A stretch of DNA of 42,331 nucleotides. Source: Ruminiclostridium sp. GTDB lineage: Bacteria > Bacillota > Clostridia > Oscillospirales > Oscillospiraceae. Each line of letters starts with the position of its first letter. Position 1 is the first letter of the stretch. Positions 1-9,377 of this stretch are shown here, in pieces. A program made the position numbers and the translations under genes. The notes beneath the pieces are model-generated. The model had not been told where the DNA came from and did no database searches. It saw only the letters and a list, made by a program, of their open reading frames with translations. The stretch is taken from assembly GCA_022792035.1 (NCBI GenBank), contig JAAWAE010000060.1, positions 1 through 42,331 of the forward strand, read 5' to 3'.

Positions 1-3000
1 AACTGAAGGTCATCGACACCTATTGGTCCGACCACTGCCGCCACACCACCTTCCTCACCACCATCGACGGCGTGCAGTTTGAAAGCCCCATCCTCCAGCA
101 GACCTATGAGGACTATTTGAACGTCCGCAAGCGCCTGAACCGCACCAAGCCCATCAACCTCATGGACATTGGCACCATCGCCGCCAAGTATCTGAAAAAG
201 CAGGGCAAGATGCCCAAGCTGGACGAGTCCGAGGAGGTCAACGCCTGCACCGTTAAGATCCAGGTGAACACCCCCCAAGGCAAAGAGGACTGGCTCCTCC
301 TCTTCAAGAACGAGACCCACAACCACCCTACGGAGATCGAACCCTTCGGCGGCGCGGCCACCTGCGTGGGCGGGGCCATCCGGGACCCCCTGTCGGGGCG
401 CTCCTATGTCTACGCCGCCATGCGTCTCACCGGCGCGGCGGACCCCCTGACCCCCCTGGATAAAACCATGGCCGGGAAGCTGCCCCAGCGGACCATCGTC
501 ACCAAGGCCGCCGCGGGCTACAGCTCCTACGGCAACCAGATCGGCTTAGCCACCGGACAGGTGGACGAGCTCTACCACCCCGGTTACGCCGCCAAGCGCA
601 TGGAGATCGGTGCGGTGATCGCCGCCGCTCCGGCGGAGAACGTTCGCCGGGAGCGTCCGGAGCCTGGAGACGTGGTGATCCTCCTGGGTGGGCGCACCGG
701 ACGGGACGGCTGCGGCGGGGCCACCGGCTCTTCCAAGTCCCACACTACGGAGTCTTTGGAGTCCTGCGGGGCAGAGGTTCAGAAGGGCAACGCCCCCGAG
801 GAGCGCAAACTCCAGCGGCTCTTCCGCAGCCCCGAAGCCTCCCGTCTCATCAAGCGATGCAACGACTTTGGCGCCGGCGGCGTGTCCGTTGCCATTGGCG
901 AGCTGGCCGAGGGATTGGAAATTGATTTGAACAAGGTCCCCAAAAAGTACGAGGGCCTGGACGGCACGGAACTTGCCATCAGCGAGTCCCAGGAGCGCAT
1001 GGCCGTGGTGGTAGAGGCGAAGGACGCCCCCCGCTTCCAAGAGCTGGCGGACCAGGAGAATCTGGAATCCACCGTGGTGGCCACCGTCACTGGCAAGGGC
1101 CGTCTGACCATGACCTGGAACGGGAAAAATATCGTGGACATTGCCCGCTCCTTCCTGGACACCAACGGTGTGGAGAAGCACGTCACCGCCATCACCGCCC
1201 AGCCGGAGTCCATCCTCAAGGACCAGGTCCGGGACTTCAAACAAGGGTATCTGGACTTGGCCGGGGACCTGAACGTCTGCTCCAAGCGGGGCCTCAGTGA
1301 GCGCTTTGACTCCACCATCGGCAGCGGAACGGTGCTCATGCCCTTTGGCGGCAAGCGTCAGCTCACGCCTTCCCAGGCCATGGTGAATAAGATTTCCATG
1401 GAGGAGAAGGATACCGATACCTGCTCCCTCATGGCTTGGGGCTACAACCCCTACATCACGGAAAAGAGCCCCTATCACGGGGCCTATCTGGCGGTGATCG
1501 AGTCGGTGTCCAAACTGGTGGCCACCGGGGCCTCCCTGAAAGAGACCTATCTGAGCTTTCAGGAGTATTTTGAGAAACTGGGCAAGGACCCCAAACGCTG
1601 GGGCAAGCCCCTTGCCGCCCTCCTGGGTGCTTTCCGGGCCCAGCGAGAGCTGGAGATTGCCGCCATCGGCGGCAAGGACTCCATGAGCGGCAGCTTTGAG
1701 GACCTGGACGTACCGCCCACCCTGGTGTCCTTCGCTGTGACCACGGACAGTATCGGCCACGTGATCTCCCCGGAGTTCAAGGGTCCGGGCCACCCTGTGG
1801 TCTGGCTCTGCCCGGAGTACGGCCCTGACGGCCTGCCGGTGGCGGCTTCCCTGAAAAAAGTTTATCAGACGGTAGCCAAGCTGAACAAGAAGGGCAAGCT
1901 CCTCTCCGCCTATACCCCCACCTACGGCGGTGTAGCGGAAGCGGTGCTGAAAATGTCTCTGGGTAACGGCATCGGCCTGCACTTCGACGGCGGCTGCACC
2001 ATGGACGAACTCTTCGGCTACGCCTACGGCTCCTTCGTCCTGGAACTCAGCGAAGCGGAGGAAATCGGCCTGCCCCTGGGCACCACCACCGACGACGGCG
2101 CCCTCACCTGGAGAGAGCAGACCGTCACCGCCCAGGAGCTGGAAGCGGCTTATGAGGGCAAGCTGGAACCCATCTACGCCTGCAACATCTCCCAGGGCAG
2201 GGGAGAGGCCATCCCAGCCTTCGAGACGAAAGCGGCCAGCTGGCCCAAGCCACGTCTCCAGACTGCCAAGCCCCGGGTGCTCATCCCCGTCTTCCCCGGC
2301 ACCAACTGTGAGTATGACGCCGCCAAGGCCATGCGCAATGCCGGGGCGGAGCCGGAGATCGTGGTCATCCGCAACCGAAGCGCCGAGGAGATCGCCCGGT
2401 CTGTGGATGACGTGGCGGCCCGTCTGACCCAGAGCCAGATCGTGTTCATCCCCGGCGGCTTCTCCGGCGGCGACGAACCCGACGGCTCGGCCAAGTTCAT
2501 CACCTCTTTCTTCCGGGCGGAGAAGATCCGCGACCAGGTCCATGACCTGCTCAAGAACCGGGACGGGCTGATGCTGGGCATCTGCAACGGCTTCCAAGCC
2601 CTCATCAAGCTGGGCTTAGTGCCCTATGGGGAGATCATCGACACCGACGAGACCTGCCCCACCCTGACCTTCAACACCATCAGCCGCCACCAGTCCCGTC
2701 TGGTGCGGACCCGGGTGGCCTCCAACCTCTCCCCCTGGCTGATGAACACCACCCCGGGAGAGATTTACACGGTGCCCATCTCCCACGGAGAGGGCCGCTT
2801 CCTGGCTTCTGACGATTTGATCCGGGATCTGGCTGCCAAGGGCCAGATTGCCACCCAGTATGTGGACCTGGAAGGTGTGCCCACAGCGGAGATCCGCTGC
2901 AATCCCAATGACTCCGCCTTTGCCGTGGAGGGCATCACCTCTCCCGACGGCCGGGTCTTTGGCAAGATGGGCCACAGCGAACGGACCGGTTCCGGCCTGT

Positions 3001-3065
3001 ACCGCAACGTCCCCGGGGACTATGACATGAAGCTCCTCCGCTCTGCGGTGGAATATTTCAAATAA
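1..3065 (+). CDS. purL: Phosphoribosylformylglycinamidine synthase, long single-chain form (5' truncated by window)
   Basis: PurL converts FGAR, glutamine and ATP to FGAM in de novo purine synthesis. The reading frame is already open at base 3 and gives DTYWSDHCRHTTF, a signature of the synthase domain, so the true start lies upstream and the internal GTG at 72 is not the start. About 1,020 residues are visible of a usual 1,200-1,250. The fused C-terminal glutaminase domain is complete: it begins near VLIPVFPGTNCEYDAAKA, has the nucleophile Cys in GICNGFQAL (codon 2583-2585), and has the partner His in SHGEGRF. A glutamine-hydrolysing subunit (PurQ) and PurS are therefore not needed. It lies 24 bases upstream of guaB, consistent with a purine operon. 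The family call is very secure. Confidence 0.97.
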   Translation, partial: LKVIDTYWSDHCRHTTFLTTIDGVQFESPILQQTYEDYLNVRKRLNRTKPINLMDIGTIAAKYLKKQGKMPKLDESEEVNACTVKIQVNTPQGKEDWLLLFKNETHNHPTEIEPFGGAATCVGGAIRDPLSGRSYVYAAMRLTGAADPLTPLDKTMAGKLPQRTIVTKAAAGYSSYGNQIGLATGQVDELYHPGYAAKRMEIGAVIAAAPAENVRRERPEPGDVVILLGGRTGRDGCGGATGSSKSHTTESLESCGAEVQKGNAPEERKLQRLFRSPEASRLIKRCNDFGAGGVSVAIGELAEGLEIDLNKVPKKYEGLDGTELAISESQERMAVVVEAKDAPRFQELADQENLESTVVATVTGKGRLTMTWNGKNIVDIARSFLDTNGVEKHVTAITAQPESILKDQVRDFKQGYLDLAGDLNVCSKRGLSERFDSTIGSGTVLMPFGGKRQLTPSQAMVNKISMEEKDTDTCSLMAWGYNPYITEKSPYHGAYLAVIESVSKLVATGASLKETYLSFQEYFEKLGKDPKRWGKPLAALLGAFRAQRELEIAAIGGKDSMSGSFEDLDVPPTLVSFAVTTDSIGHVISPEFKGPGHPVVWLCPEYGPDGLPVAASLKKVYQTVAKLNKKGKLLSAYTPTYGGVAEAVLKMSLGNGIGLHFDGGCTMDELFGYAYGSFVLELSEAEEIGLPLGTTTDDGALTWREQTVTAQELEAAYEGKLEPIYACNISQGRGEAIPAFETKAASWPKPRLQTAKPRVLIPVFPGTNCEYDAAKAMRNAGAEPEIVVIRNRSAEEIARSVDDVAARLTQSQIVFIPGGFSGGDEPDGSAKFITSFFRAEKIRDQVHDLLKNRDGLMLGICNGFQALIKLGLVPYGEIIDTDETCPTLTFNTISRHQSRLVRTRVASNLSPWLMNTTPGEIYTVPISHGEGRFLASDDLIRDLAAKGQIATQYVDLEGVPTAEIRCNPNDSAFAVEGITSPDGRVFGKMGHSERTGSGLYRNVPGDYDMKLLRSAVEYFK

Positions 3066-3089
3066 GAGAGAAAAGAAAGGAGCAGCGCA

Positions 3090-4595
3090 ATGGCTTTTTA
3101 CTATTCCGAACCCTCCCATACCTTTAGTGAATACCTGCTGGTACCAGGCTTCACCTCGGAGGCCTGTATCCCGGACAACGTCTCCCTGGCGACCCCCCTG
3201 GTCCGCTATCGGAAGGGAGAGGAGGAGTGTCCCATCCGTCTGAACATCCCCCTGGTCTCTGCCATCATGCAGTCGGTTTCGGACGACGTGCTGGCGGTGG
3301 CCCTGGCGAAGGAGGGTGGCCTATCCTTCATCTATGGCTCCCAGAGTATCGAGAGCGAGGCAGAGATGGTCCGCCGGGTGAAGAGCAGCAAGGCCGGCTT
3401 CGTGGTCAGTGCCTCCAACCTGACTCCCGACGCCACCCTGGGGGATGTGCTGGACCTGAAGGCCCGCAATGGGTTTTCCACCATCGCCATCACCGAGGAC
3501 GCCAGCCCCACCGGGAAGCTTCTGGGTCTGGTCACCAGCCGGGACTACCGCGTCACCCGCATGACGGAGGACATCCCTGTCCGGGAATTCATGACCCCCC
3601 GGGAAAAGCTCATCACTGCCCCCGCCTCCACCACCCTGAAGGAGGCCAACGACATCATCTGGGACAACAAGCTCAACGCCCTGCCGGTGGTGGATGAGAA
3701 CGACCATCTGCTCTACTTCGTCTTCCGCAAGGACTACGCCGAGCACAAGGAGCATCCCCTGGCCCTTCAGGATTCCGACAAGCGGTATCTGGTGGGTGCG
3801 GGCATCAACTCCAAGGACTATGCCCAGCGGGTTCCCGCCCTGGTGGAGGCCGGAGCCGACGTGCTGTGCATTGACTCCTCCGAGGGATACTCTGTCTGGC
3901 AGAAAAAGACCATAGACTTCATCCGGGAGAATTACGGAGACCGCGTCAAAGTCGGCGCAGGCAACGTGGTAGACCGGGAGGGTTTCCGCTATCTGGCCAA
4001 CGCCGGAGCGGACTTCGTCAAAGTTGGCATCGGCGGCGGTTCCATCTGCATCACCCGGGAGACCAAGGGCATCGGCCGCGGGCAGGCAACAGCCCTCATC
4101 GAGGTGGCTGCGGCTCGGGACGAGTATTTCAAGGAGACAGGCATCTATGTCCCCATCTGTTCCGACGGCGGCATCGTCTTCGACTTCCACATGACCCTGG
4201 CCCTGGCTATGGGGGCGGATTTCCTGATGCTGGGCCGCTACTTCGCCCGCTTCGACGAAAGCCCCACCCCCAAGCTGATGGTCAACGGTGTGTATGTGAA
4301 AGAATATTGGGGCGAGGGCTCCAACCGTGCCCGGAACTGGCAGCGGTATGACTTGGGAGGCAAGAACGACCTGGCCTTCGAGGAGGGCGTGGACTCTTAC
4401 GTGGTTTACGCCGGTTCCCTCCACGACAACGTGGAGAAGAGCCTGTACAAGGTGAAATCCACCATGTGCAACTGCGGCGTCATCAGTATTCCCGACCTCC
4501 AGCGGGACGCCAAGCTCACCTTGGTCTCCGCCACCAGCATCGTGGAGGGCGGCTACCATGACGTGACCCTTCGGGCCACCAGCGGGAATCAGTAA
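3090..4595 (+). CDS. guaB: IMP dehydrogenase, Tritrichomonas-type
   Basis: This enzyme oxidises IMP to XMP with NAD+, the first committed step to GMP. The 501-residue protein has the catalytic loop [10 protein letters not shown] with Cys320, the mobile flap [10 protein letters not shown] with Arg418 and Tyr419, and two CBS modules inserted at about residues 105-220. The ATG at 3090 follows AAAGGAG. The flap numbering equals that of the Tritrichomonas foetus enzyme (Arg418/Tyr419), and long segments such as [18 protein letters not shown] and VKSTMCNCG match my memory of that protein, not the usual B. subtilis-type GuaB. It follows purL and precedes fhs, so the three genes link purine synthesis with supply of formyl groups. 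Confidence 0.96.
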   Translation: MAFYYSEPSHTFSEYLLVPGFTSEACIPDNVSLATPLVRYRKGEEECPIRLNIPLVSAIMQSVSDDVLAVALAKEGGLSFIYGSQSIESEAEMVRRVKSSKAGFVVSASNLTPDATLGDVLDLKARNGFSTIAITEDASPTGKLLGLVTSRDYRVTRMTEDIPVREFMTPREKLITAPASTTLKEANDIIWDNKLNALPVVDENDHLLYFVFRKDYAEHKEHPLALQDSDKRYLVGAGINSKDYAQRVPALVEAGADVLCIDSSEGYSVWQKKTIDFIRENYGDRVKVGAGNVVDREGFRYLANAGADFVKVGIGGGSICITRETKGIGRGQATALIEVAAARDEYFKETGIYVPICSDGGIVFDFHMTLALAMGADFLMLGRYFARFDESPTPKLMVNGVYVKEYWGEGSNRARNWQRYDLGGKNDLAFEEGVDSYVVYAGSLHDNVEKSLYKVKSTMCNCGVISIPDLQRDAKLTLVSATSIVEGGYHDVTLRATSGNQ

Positions 4596-4631
4596 GAACA
4601 GGAAGCAAAACAGGAAAAGGAGGGCCAAAGC

Positions 4632-6299
4632 ATGAAAACTGACATCGAGATCGCCCAGGCTTGTGCCATGAAGGACATCCGTGAGGTGGCGAAAGAAGCC
4701 GGGGTGGACGAAAAGTATCTGGAACTCTACGGCAATCACAAGGCCAAGATTGACTATAATATGTTCCGGGAGGCCAGCCAGCCCGACGGCAAGTTAATTT
4801 TGGTCACCGCCATTACCCCCACCCCCGCCGGTGAGGGGAAGACCACTACCACCGTGGGTCTGGCGGACGGTCTGCGGAAGATCGGCAAGAAGTCCGTGGT
4901 GGCCCTGCGGGAGCCCTCCCTGGGCCCTGTGTTCGGCCTCAAGGGCGGCGCGGCCGGGGGCGGCTATGCCCAAGTAGTGCCCATGGAGGACATCAACCTC
5001 CACTTCACCGGGGACTTCCACGCCATCGGTGCGGCCAATAACCTCCTGGCGGCGATGCTGGACAACCACATCCAGCAGGGGAACCAGCTGGGTATCGACG
5101 TGAAAAAGATCACCTGGAAACGCTGCGTGGACATGAACGACCGCCAGCTGCGCAACATCGTAGACGGCCTGGGGGGCCGGATGCAAGGGGTACCCCGGGA
5201 GGACGGTTTTGACATTACTGTGGCCTCGGAGGTTATGGCGGTGCTCTGCCTCTCTACCTCCATCACCGACCTGAAGCAGCGCCTGAGCCGTATGGTGGTG
5301 GCCTATCGTTACGATGATACCCCTGTCACCGCCGGGGACCTGAAGGCCGAGGGGGCCATGACCGCCCTCTTGAAGGATGCCTTAAAACCCAATCTGGTCC
5401 AAACCCTGGAGGGTACCCCTGCCTTTATCCACGGCGGGCCCTTCGCCAACATCGCCCACGGCTGCAACTCTATCATGGCCACCAAGGCCGCTTTGAAGCT
5501 GGGCGACTACGCCGTTACCGAAGCGGGCTTCGGCGCGGACCTGGGCGCGGAAAAATTCCTGGACATCAAGTGCCGCTTGGCGGGACTGAATCCCAGCGCG
5601 GTAGTGGTGGTGGCCACAGTCCGGGCCTTGAAGCACCACGGCGGCGTGGCCAAGGCGGATCTGGGCACGGAGAATCTGGAGGCCCTGGAAAAGGGTCTGC
5701 CCAACCTCCTGCGTCATGTGGAGAACATCACCAAAGTCTTCGGCCTGCCTTGTGTGGTGGCCATCAACCGCTTCCCCCTGGACACCGAGGCGGAGCTGGC
5801 CCTCATCGAGGGCAAGTGTAAGGATCTGGGGGTCAACGTGGCCCTCTCCGAGGTCTGGGCCAAGGGTGGCGAGGGCGGCAAGGCTCTGGCGGAGGAAGTG
5901 GTCCGGCTCTGTGAGCAGGGCAAGACCTATACCCCCAGCTACGAGCTGGAGAGCTCGATCGAAGAAAAGCTCACTGCCATTGTCACCAAGATCTACCACG
6001 GCGGCCGCGTCGAGCTTACGGCCAACGCCAAGAAGCAGGCCGAGCAGCTCACCGAACAGGGATTTGGAAACTATCCCATCTGCATGGCGAAGACCCAGTA
6101 CAGCTTCTCCGACAACGCGGCCCTCCTGGGCGCGCCGGAGGACTTTACCGTGACGGTGCGGAACTTGAAGGTTTCCGCCGGCGCCGGGTTCATCGTGGCC
6201 CTCACCGGGGATATCCTCACCATGCCGGGCCTGCCCAAGGTCCCCGCGGCGGAGAAGATCGACGTGGACGAGATGGGCCGGATTACCGGGCTCTTCTAA
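4632..6299 (+). CDS. fhs: Formate--tetrahydrofolate ligase
   Basis: Fhs makes 10-formyl-tetrahydrofolate from formate, THF and ATP. That cofactor is used twice in purine synthesis and in the Wood-Ljungdahl methyl branch. The 555-residue length is standard. The ATP-binding loop is [15 protein letters not shown] at residues 62-76. Other family segments are visible, such as [21 protein letters not shown] and the C-terminal [16 protein letters not shown]. The ATG at 4632 is preceded by GGAGG with an 8-base gap. The gene sits 36 bases after guaB and is followed at once by a strong hairpin terminator, so it is probably the last gene of the purL-guaB-fhs transcript. Confidence 0.97.
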   Translation: MKTDIEIAQACAMKDIREVAKEAGVDEKYLELYGNHKAKIDYNMFREASQPDGKLILVTAITPTPAGEGKTTTTVGLADGLRKIGKKSVVALREPSLGPVFGLKGGAAGGGYAQVVPMEDINLHFTGDFHAIGAANNLLAAMLDNHIQQGNQLGIDVKKITWKRCVDMNDRQLRNIVDGLGGRMQGVPREDGFDITVASEVMAVLCLSTSITDLKQRLSRMVVAYRYDDTPVTAGDLKAEGAMTALLKDALKPNLVQTLEGTPAFIHGGPFANIAHGCNSIMATKAALKLGDYAVTEAGFGADLGAEKFLDIKCRLAGLNPSAVVVVATVRALKHHGGVAKADLGTENLEALEKGLPNLLRHVENITKVFGLPCVVAINRFPLDTEAELALIEGKCKDLGVNVALSEVWAKGGEGGKALAEEVVRLCEQGKTYTPSYELESSIEEKLTAIVTKIYHGGRVELTANAKKQAEQLTEQGFGNYPICMAKTQYSFSDNAALLGAPEDFTVTVRNLKVSAGAGFIVALTGDILTMPGLPKVPAAEKIDVDEMGRITGLF

Positions 6300-6320
6300 A
6301 ATATTGTTTTAGCATAAGAA

Positions 6321-6353
6321 AAACATCGTCTGGGAAGTTCTCAGACGATGTTT
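6321..6353 (+). terminator. Rho-independent terminator after fhs
   Basis: A perfect 12-bp inverted repeat (AAACATCGTCTG, 9-base loop, CAGACGATGTTT) starts 21 bases after the fhs stop and runs into a T-rich tail up to about 6356. It ends the purL-guaB-fhs transcript. Confidence 0.9.
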
Positions 6354-6686
6354 TTTCTCTGGGACTGATGTTGTCAGACATTTGAATGAAGCTAGGGTGG
6401 AGAGATAGTTCAGCAGGGGAGTGAACTGGAAGGTCCATTTGCGTCTGTTCATTTTTTATACATAAATATGTCTCTGCGTACACTGTGGAAGTGGTGGAAA
6501 TGATCAAGGGACCGGTCGGTTCCGTTGCTTCCGCGATGCCGCTGCCGCCAGGACTTGACCCTTCGGAGATGTATTTTATCTATTTGAAAGAAAATGGGGA
6601 AGGCTCGGAGGATTATCAGATATTTTCTCGCGCCTGTCCGATACAGAAAATCGCAGACTGATTTGATTGATACATAATGATAGAAA
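6354..6686. other. Gene-poor spacer between two terminators
   Basis: No convincing gene is seen here. The stretch is more AT-rich than its surroundings. The only candidate is a short plus-strand frame, described separately at 6500-6661. I saw no clear promoter, repeat or RNA gene. Confidence 0.5.
6500..6661 (+). pseudogene. Possible small ORF or gene remnant (53 codons)
   Basis: A frame reads MIKGPVGSVASAMPLPPGLD followed by an acidic tail ending in PIQKIAD. The frame is open upstream to 6425, with a segment SAYTVEVVE before the ATG. The composition (Gly/Pro-rich turn, then EMYFIYLKENGEG) looks protein-like, but there is no Shine-Dalgarno site at the ATG and the piece is isolated between two terminators. 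It may be the C-terminal scrap of a lost gene, or chance. I do not recognise a family. Confidence 0.2.
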
Positions 6687-6721
6687 AAGGAGGGACCTGT
6701 CTATGAAGGCAGGCCCTCCTT
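6687..6721 (-). terminator. Rho-independent terminator for the ECF-sigma gene set
   Basis: The stem pairs AAGGAGGG with CCCTCCTT and, after one bulged A, CCTG with CAGG around a 10-base loop. Read on the minus strand it is followed by TTTTT, 18 bases after the stop of the 6739-7164 gene. The plus-strand side has a weaker T-rich tail, so it may work in both directions. Confidence 0.8.
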
Positions 6722-6738
6722 CTTTGATATTTTTGTAT

Positions 6739-7164
6739 TTAGACCTTTAGATCAAGTTTAGGATTTTTCTCCAAGGTCCCGGCGTCCAGCTCAGCCTTTG
6801 CCGCCTGATAGGCCTCATCGTAAATCTCATTGGCCTCCTTCTGGAACTTCGTACCGCCCAGGGAGGAGAGGTATTTCAGCAAGGGCGTAGCCTGGACGGC
6901 TCGCTTGCGTCCATCCTCCTGGGAGACTCCGGCGCGGACATCTGCCCGGGCCTGCTCCGTGAGCTGGTCTTTGTAGAGTTTTTGCAGGCTGTTGTCGGTT
7001 CGATTGGAGGAGCTGGTGTTGGAACTTTTTTTCAGCAGCAGCTTCGGTGTTGTCGTACTGTTGGTCATGTTACGGTAGGAGCGCAGGCCGTACTGCCTGC
7101 TGGACGCCATACTCATGGATGACCTTGCAAGGTTGTGGAGCATACTTCTGGGATAAAAATTCAT
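6739..7164 (-). CDS. Hypothetical protein, 141 aa, last gene of the ECF-sigma set
   Basis: I do not recognise a family. The protein starts MNFYPRSMLHNLARSS and has a basic, Ser/Thr/Asn-rich N-terminal third. It ends in a helical C-terminal half whose last part is EANEIYDEAYQAAKAELDAG. There is no obvious signal peptide or membrane segment. The ATG at 7164 follows AAGGAGG and overlaps the stop of the upstream gene as ATGA, so translation is probably coupled to the DUF4367 gene. A longer frame upstream of this ATG lacks a ribosome site. The C-terminal motif resembles the very end of the upstream protein (LYLDAFRAARAELKQ), suggesting a shared partner or duplicated tail. Confidence 0.75.
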   Translation of the reverse strand: MNFYPRSMLHNLARSSMSMASSRQYGLRSYRNMTNSTTTPKLLLKKSSNTSSSNRTDNSLQKLYKDQLTEQARADVRAGVSQEDGRKRAVQATPLLKYLSSLGGTKFQKEANEIYDEAYQAAKAELDAGTLEKNPKLDLKV

Positions 7165-8708
7165 GGGGAAGCCTCCTTTTGCTTCAGCTCGGCGCGGGCT
7201 GCACGGAAGGCGTCGAGATAGAGCTGGTTTGTGGTGTAGTTGAACTGTTCTTCCTCCAGGGTGGGGACAATGATCCAATCCTCGGCGGTACTGTTGTACC
7301 CGGCAATCATTTCGCCGTACTCATCACAGATGTGGGCGGTGGTGGCGTGGATGCCGACACTGATGTTCGCGGAATAGAAGGGCCCGAAGAGGGCCAGGAC
7401 GCTCTCCTGCCGCTCGCGTCCCATGGCCGCGATGCTCTCCGAGACCGCCGCGATGGCGCTGTCCCGGTCCGGGGAGATATACGCCGCCATTTGCCGCTCC
7501 CGCAGGGTCAGGAAGGGCTGGCGCATATATTCGTCCGCCTGGGCATCTTCTCGGGCCAGGACCTTGATCTGCGCGGTGAACTCGTCGGTCAAAGCCCGTT
7601 CTGCCTTCTCCAGGAGGGGGGACGAGGGATCGAAGTCCATGGCGCTGCTCTGCATGGTGTCGGCAAAGTTGTTCTGTTTGACGATAACGCTTTCTGCTGT
7701 TTGAAGGACGGCTTCCGCCTCCACGTCCCGGGCGCTGAGCCAAAAGAGGTGGTCCGCATCCTGCCACAGCAGCACGGTTTCACACTGTTCGGGGCTGGCG
7801 GAATACAGGGTCCCGGGGAGTTCTCCCACATGGACGGCCTCTCCGCTGCCGGTTTCTCGAAGTGTGTCGTAGGGTGTCCCGCCGGGGAGGTCGTCGGAGT
7901 AGCCGAAAATGATACGGATCGTGTCGTTGCCCTCGTAAGTGACCTCACCCTTCCCAGGTTCCTCCCACTGGTCGGATATGAAATAGCCGTCAGGGGGGAG
8001 CCAGGTGAGGCAGTAGCGCCGGGGCAGGGGGGCGGATTCCTGTACGTTCTCTGCTACCTGCACCATTTCCTCCGGCGGCAGGGCGGCGGTAAGCCAGAAT
8101 ACGGCATCTCGCTCCGGCTCTGCCCAGACCAGGACGTTGGGCCCGTCCTCTGGGTTGCGGTACAGCTCGGCGGGATGTCCCTTCACGGAAACAGTCTCCA
8201 CCACGGCACCCTTCCACTGGACTTGCAGAGAGGTATCGTGCTCACCCCGCAGGTAGGACAGGCGCAGCAGCTGCCGGTCCTGGTTTTCGTAGAGGGCATG
8301 GACGAAGTCCCCCGGTTGAGGTTCACGCAGCAGGGCATAACCCTGGGGGACCCAGGCGGGGTAGTACACGGTGTCCATCACGTCCTGCTCCGCCTCCCCG
8401 GTGTAACGGTACACGGACCAGGACGCGTAAATTTCCCGCACCCATCCTACGAAAGCGGCCCTGGCCTCTGCGCTGAAGGCCAGCACAGAACAGCCGCTGA
8501 GCACCACCACCAGTGCCGCGCAGGCTGCGGCCTGTGCGAAGCGGTAGCGCACAGGATGTGCCGCCCGGCGCAGCAGTTTCTTCATCCGCCGCTCAAAGGC
8601 GGGGGAGAAGGCAGCGTCTGGCGGCGCTTCCAGCTGGGGGCCGTACTCCAGACGCACCGCGTCCAGCAGGAGACGGCGGGTCAGTTGATCTAAGGCTTGG
8701 TCCGTCAT
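7161..8708 (-). CDS. DUF4367-type membrane protein, probable anti-sigma/sensor partner
   Basis: The 515-residue protein has a cytoplasmic N-terminus of about 55 residues, one membrane segment at about 58-80 (AAACAALVVVLSGCSVLAF), and a long extracytoplasmic part. The stretch after the membrane segment (AFVGWVREIYASWSVYRYTG) is typical of the DUF4367 family, which often accompanies ECF sigma factors in Clostridia. The region around 90-310 has repeated beta-type DUF4367-like segments. The last 190 residues form a separate, unrecognised region. The ATG at 8708 follows AAAGGAGGG; a longer frame to 8759 has no such site. It lies 135 bases downstream of the sigma gene. The anti-sigma role is inferred from position and architecture. 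Confidence 0.8.
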   Translation of the reverse strand: MTDQALDQLTRRLLLDAVRLEYGPQLEAPPDAAFSPAFERRMKKLLRRAAHPVRYRFAQAAACAALVVVLSGCSVLAFSAEARAAFVGWVREIYASWSVYRYTGEAEQDVMDTVYYPAWVPQGYALLREPQPGDFVHALYENQDRQLLRLSYLRGEHDTSLQVQWKGAVVETVSVKGHPAELYRNPEDGPNVLVWAEPERDAVFWLTAALPPEEMVQVAENVQESAPLPRRYCLTWLPPDGYFISDQWEEPGKGEVTYEGNDTIRIIFGYSDDLPGGTPYDTLRETGSGEAVHVGELPGTLYSASPEQCETVLLWQDADHLFWLSARDVEAEAVLQTAESVIVKQNNFADTMQSSAMDFDPSSPLLEKAERALTDEFTAQIKVLAREDAQADEYMRQPFLTLRERQMAAYISPDRDSAIAAVSESIAAMGRERQESVLALFGPFYSANISVGIHATTAHICDEYGEMIAGYNSTAEDWIIVPTLEEEQFNYTTNQLYLDAFRAARAELKQKEASP

Positions 8709-8762
8709 AAAGAGCTCCCTCCTTTCTGCCGTTTTCCGGGGCGTTCCAAGGCATATCAAAAT

Positions 8763-8794
8763 GCCCCCTCACCATGTAAACGTGGTAAGGGGGC
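8763..8794 (-). terminator. Hairpin between sigma gene and DUF4367 gene (possible attenuator)
   Basis: GCCCCCT pairs with AGGGGGC, and ACCA with TGGT inside it after one mismatch. On the minus strand it is followed by ATTTTGATATG, only a weak U tract. It lies between the sigma stop (8844) and the next ribosome site, so it could reduce read-through or stabilise the upstream mRNA. Confidence 0.45.
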
Positions 8795-8843
8795 GGATTC
8801 TCACAGAGTTTTTGAAAAAATTTTAGATTTTTTGTGGAGGCCC

Positions 8844-9374
8844 CTAGCTATCCATGGAAAAACCCTCTTTGGTGACGATCTCCCGCAGCAGCTGACGGCC
8901 CCGGCTGGCTCGGGTGCTCACCGCCGTTTTGGACAGGCCCAGCTTGGCGGCGATCTCTCCATCGGACAAGCCCAGGAGCAGTTTCATCTCCATCACGGCC
9001 CGGTAGGTCGGGGGGAGACGGGTGAAGGTTTCCACCAAGTCGTGGTAACTGCTGACGGCGCTGGCGCTGTCGGAGAAGGCGTCCCAGTCTTCCAGGGGAC
9101 ACACCTCCCGCCGCTTGCGCAGGAGGGAGATGGCTTCGTTGCGGGCGATGACGATGAGCAGAGGCCGCAGTTCTTCCGAGGGAGTCTTTTGGAACCTGGA
9201 AAAATGCTTGATGAGGCGCAGGAAGGCGTTGTGGACGGCATCCTCTGCGTCCTCCTGGTTGTGCAGGACAGCCTGGGTTACATGGAGCATCAGGCTGCGG
9301 TGGTCTCGATAGATGTCCTCAAAGCGGAGTTTTTCCTCCGGCGTATCCAGAAGCTGTAGGTAATAGATGAGCAT
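8844..9374 (-). CDS. ECF-type RNA polymerase sigma factor
   Basis: A 176-residue sigma-70 family protein with region 2 at about 18-85 (LLIVIARNEAISLLRKRRE marks its end) and region 4 at about 115-170 (LPPTYRAVMEMKLLLGLSDG, then EIAAKLGLSKTAVSTRASRG as the helix-turn-helix). It lacks regions 1 and 3, as ECF factors do. The ATG at 9374 is preceded by GGGAGG, which is partly buried in a hairpin. It is divergent from the AI-2E-family gene and heads the set with the DUF4367 protein and the 141-residue protein. A stress-responsive regulon under anti-sigma control is likely but inferred. Confidence 0.93.
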   Translation of the reverse strand: MLIYYLQLLDTPEEKLRFEDIYRDHRSLMLHVTQAVLHNQEDAEDAVHNAFLRLIKHFSRFQKTPSEELRPLLIVIARNEAISLLRKRREVCPLEDWDAFSDSASAVSSYHDLVETFTRLPPTYRAVMEMKLLLGLSDGEIAAKLGLSKTAVSTRASRGRQLLREIVTKEGFSMDS

Positions 9375-9377
9375 GAA

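Noticed and set aside
546-2597. A 683-codon open frame antisense to purL
   Set aside because: It mirrors the codon pattern of purL, lacks a ribosome site and gives low-complexity Gly/Ala/His-rich sequence with no family motif.
3321-4739. A 472-codon open frame antisense to guaB
   Set aside because: It covers a clear guaB and runs into fhs; it is a by-product of GC-rich third positions.
7047-8693. A 548-codon plus-strand frame opposite the DUF4367 gene
   Set aside because: The minus-strand gene has a membrane segment, a good start and coupled neighbours; the plus frame has none.
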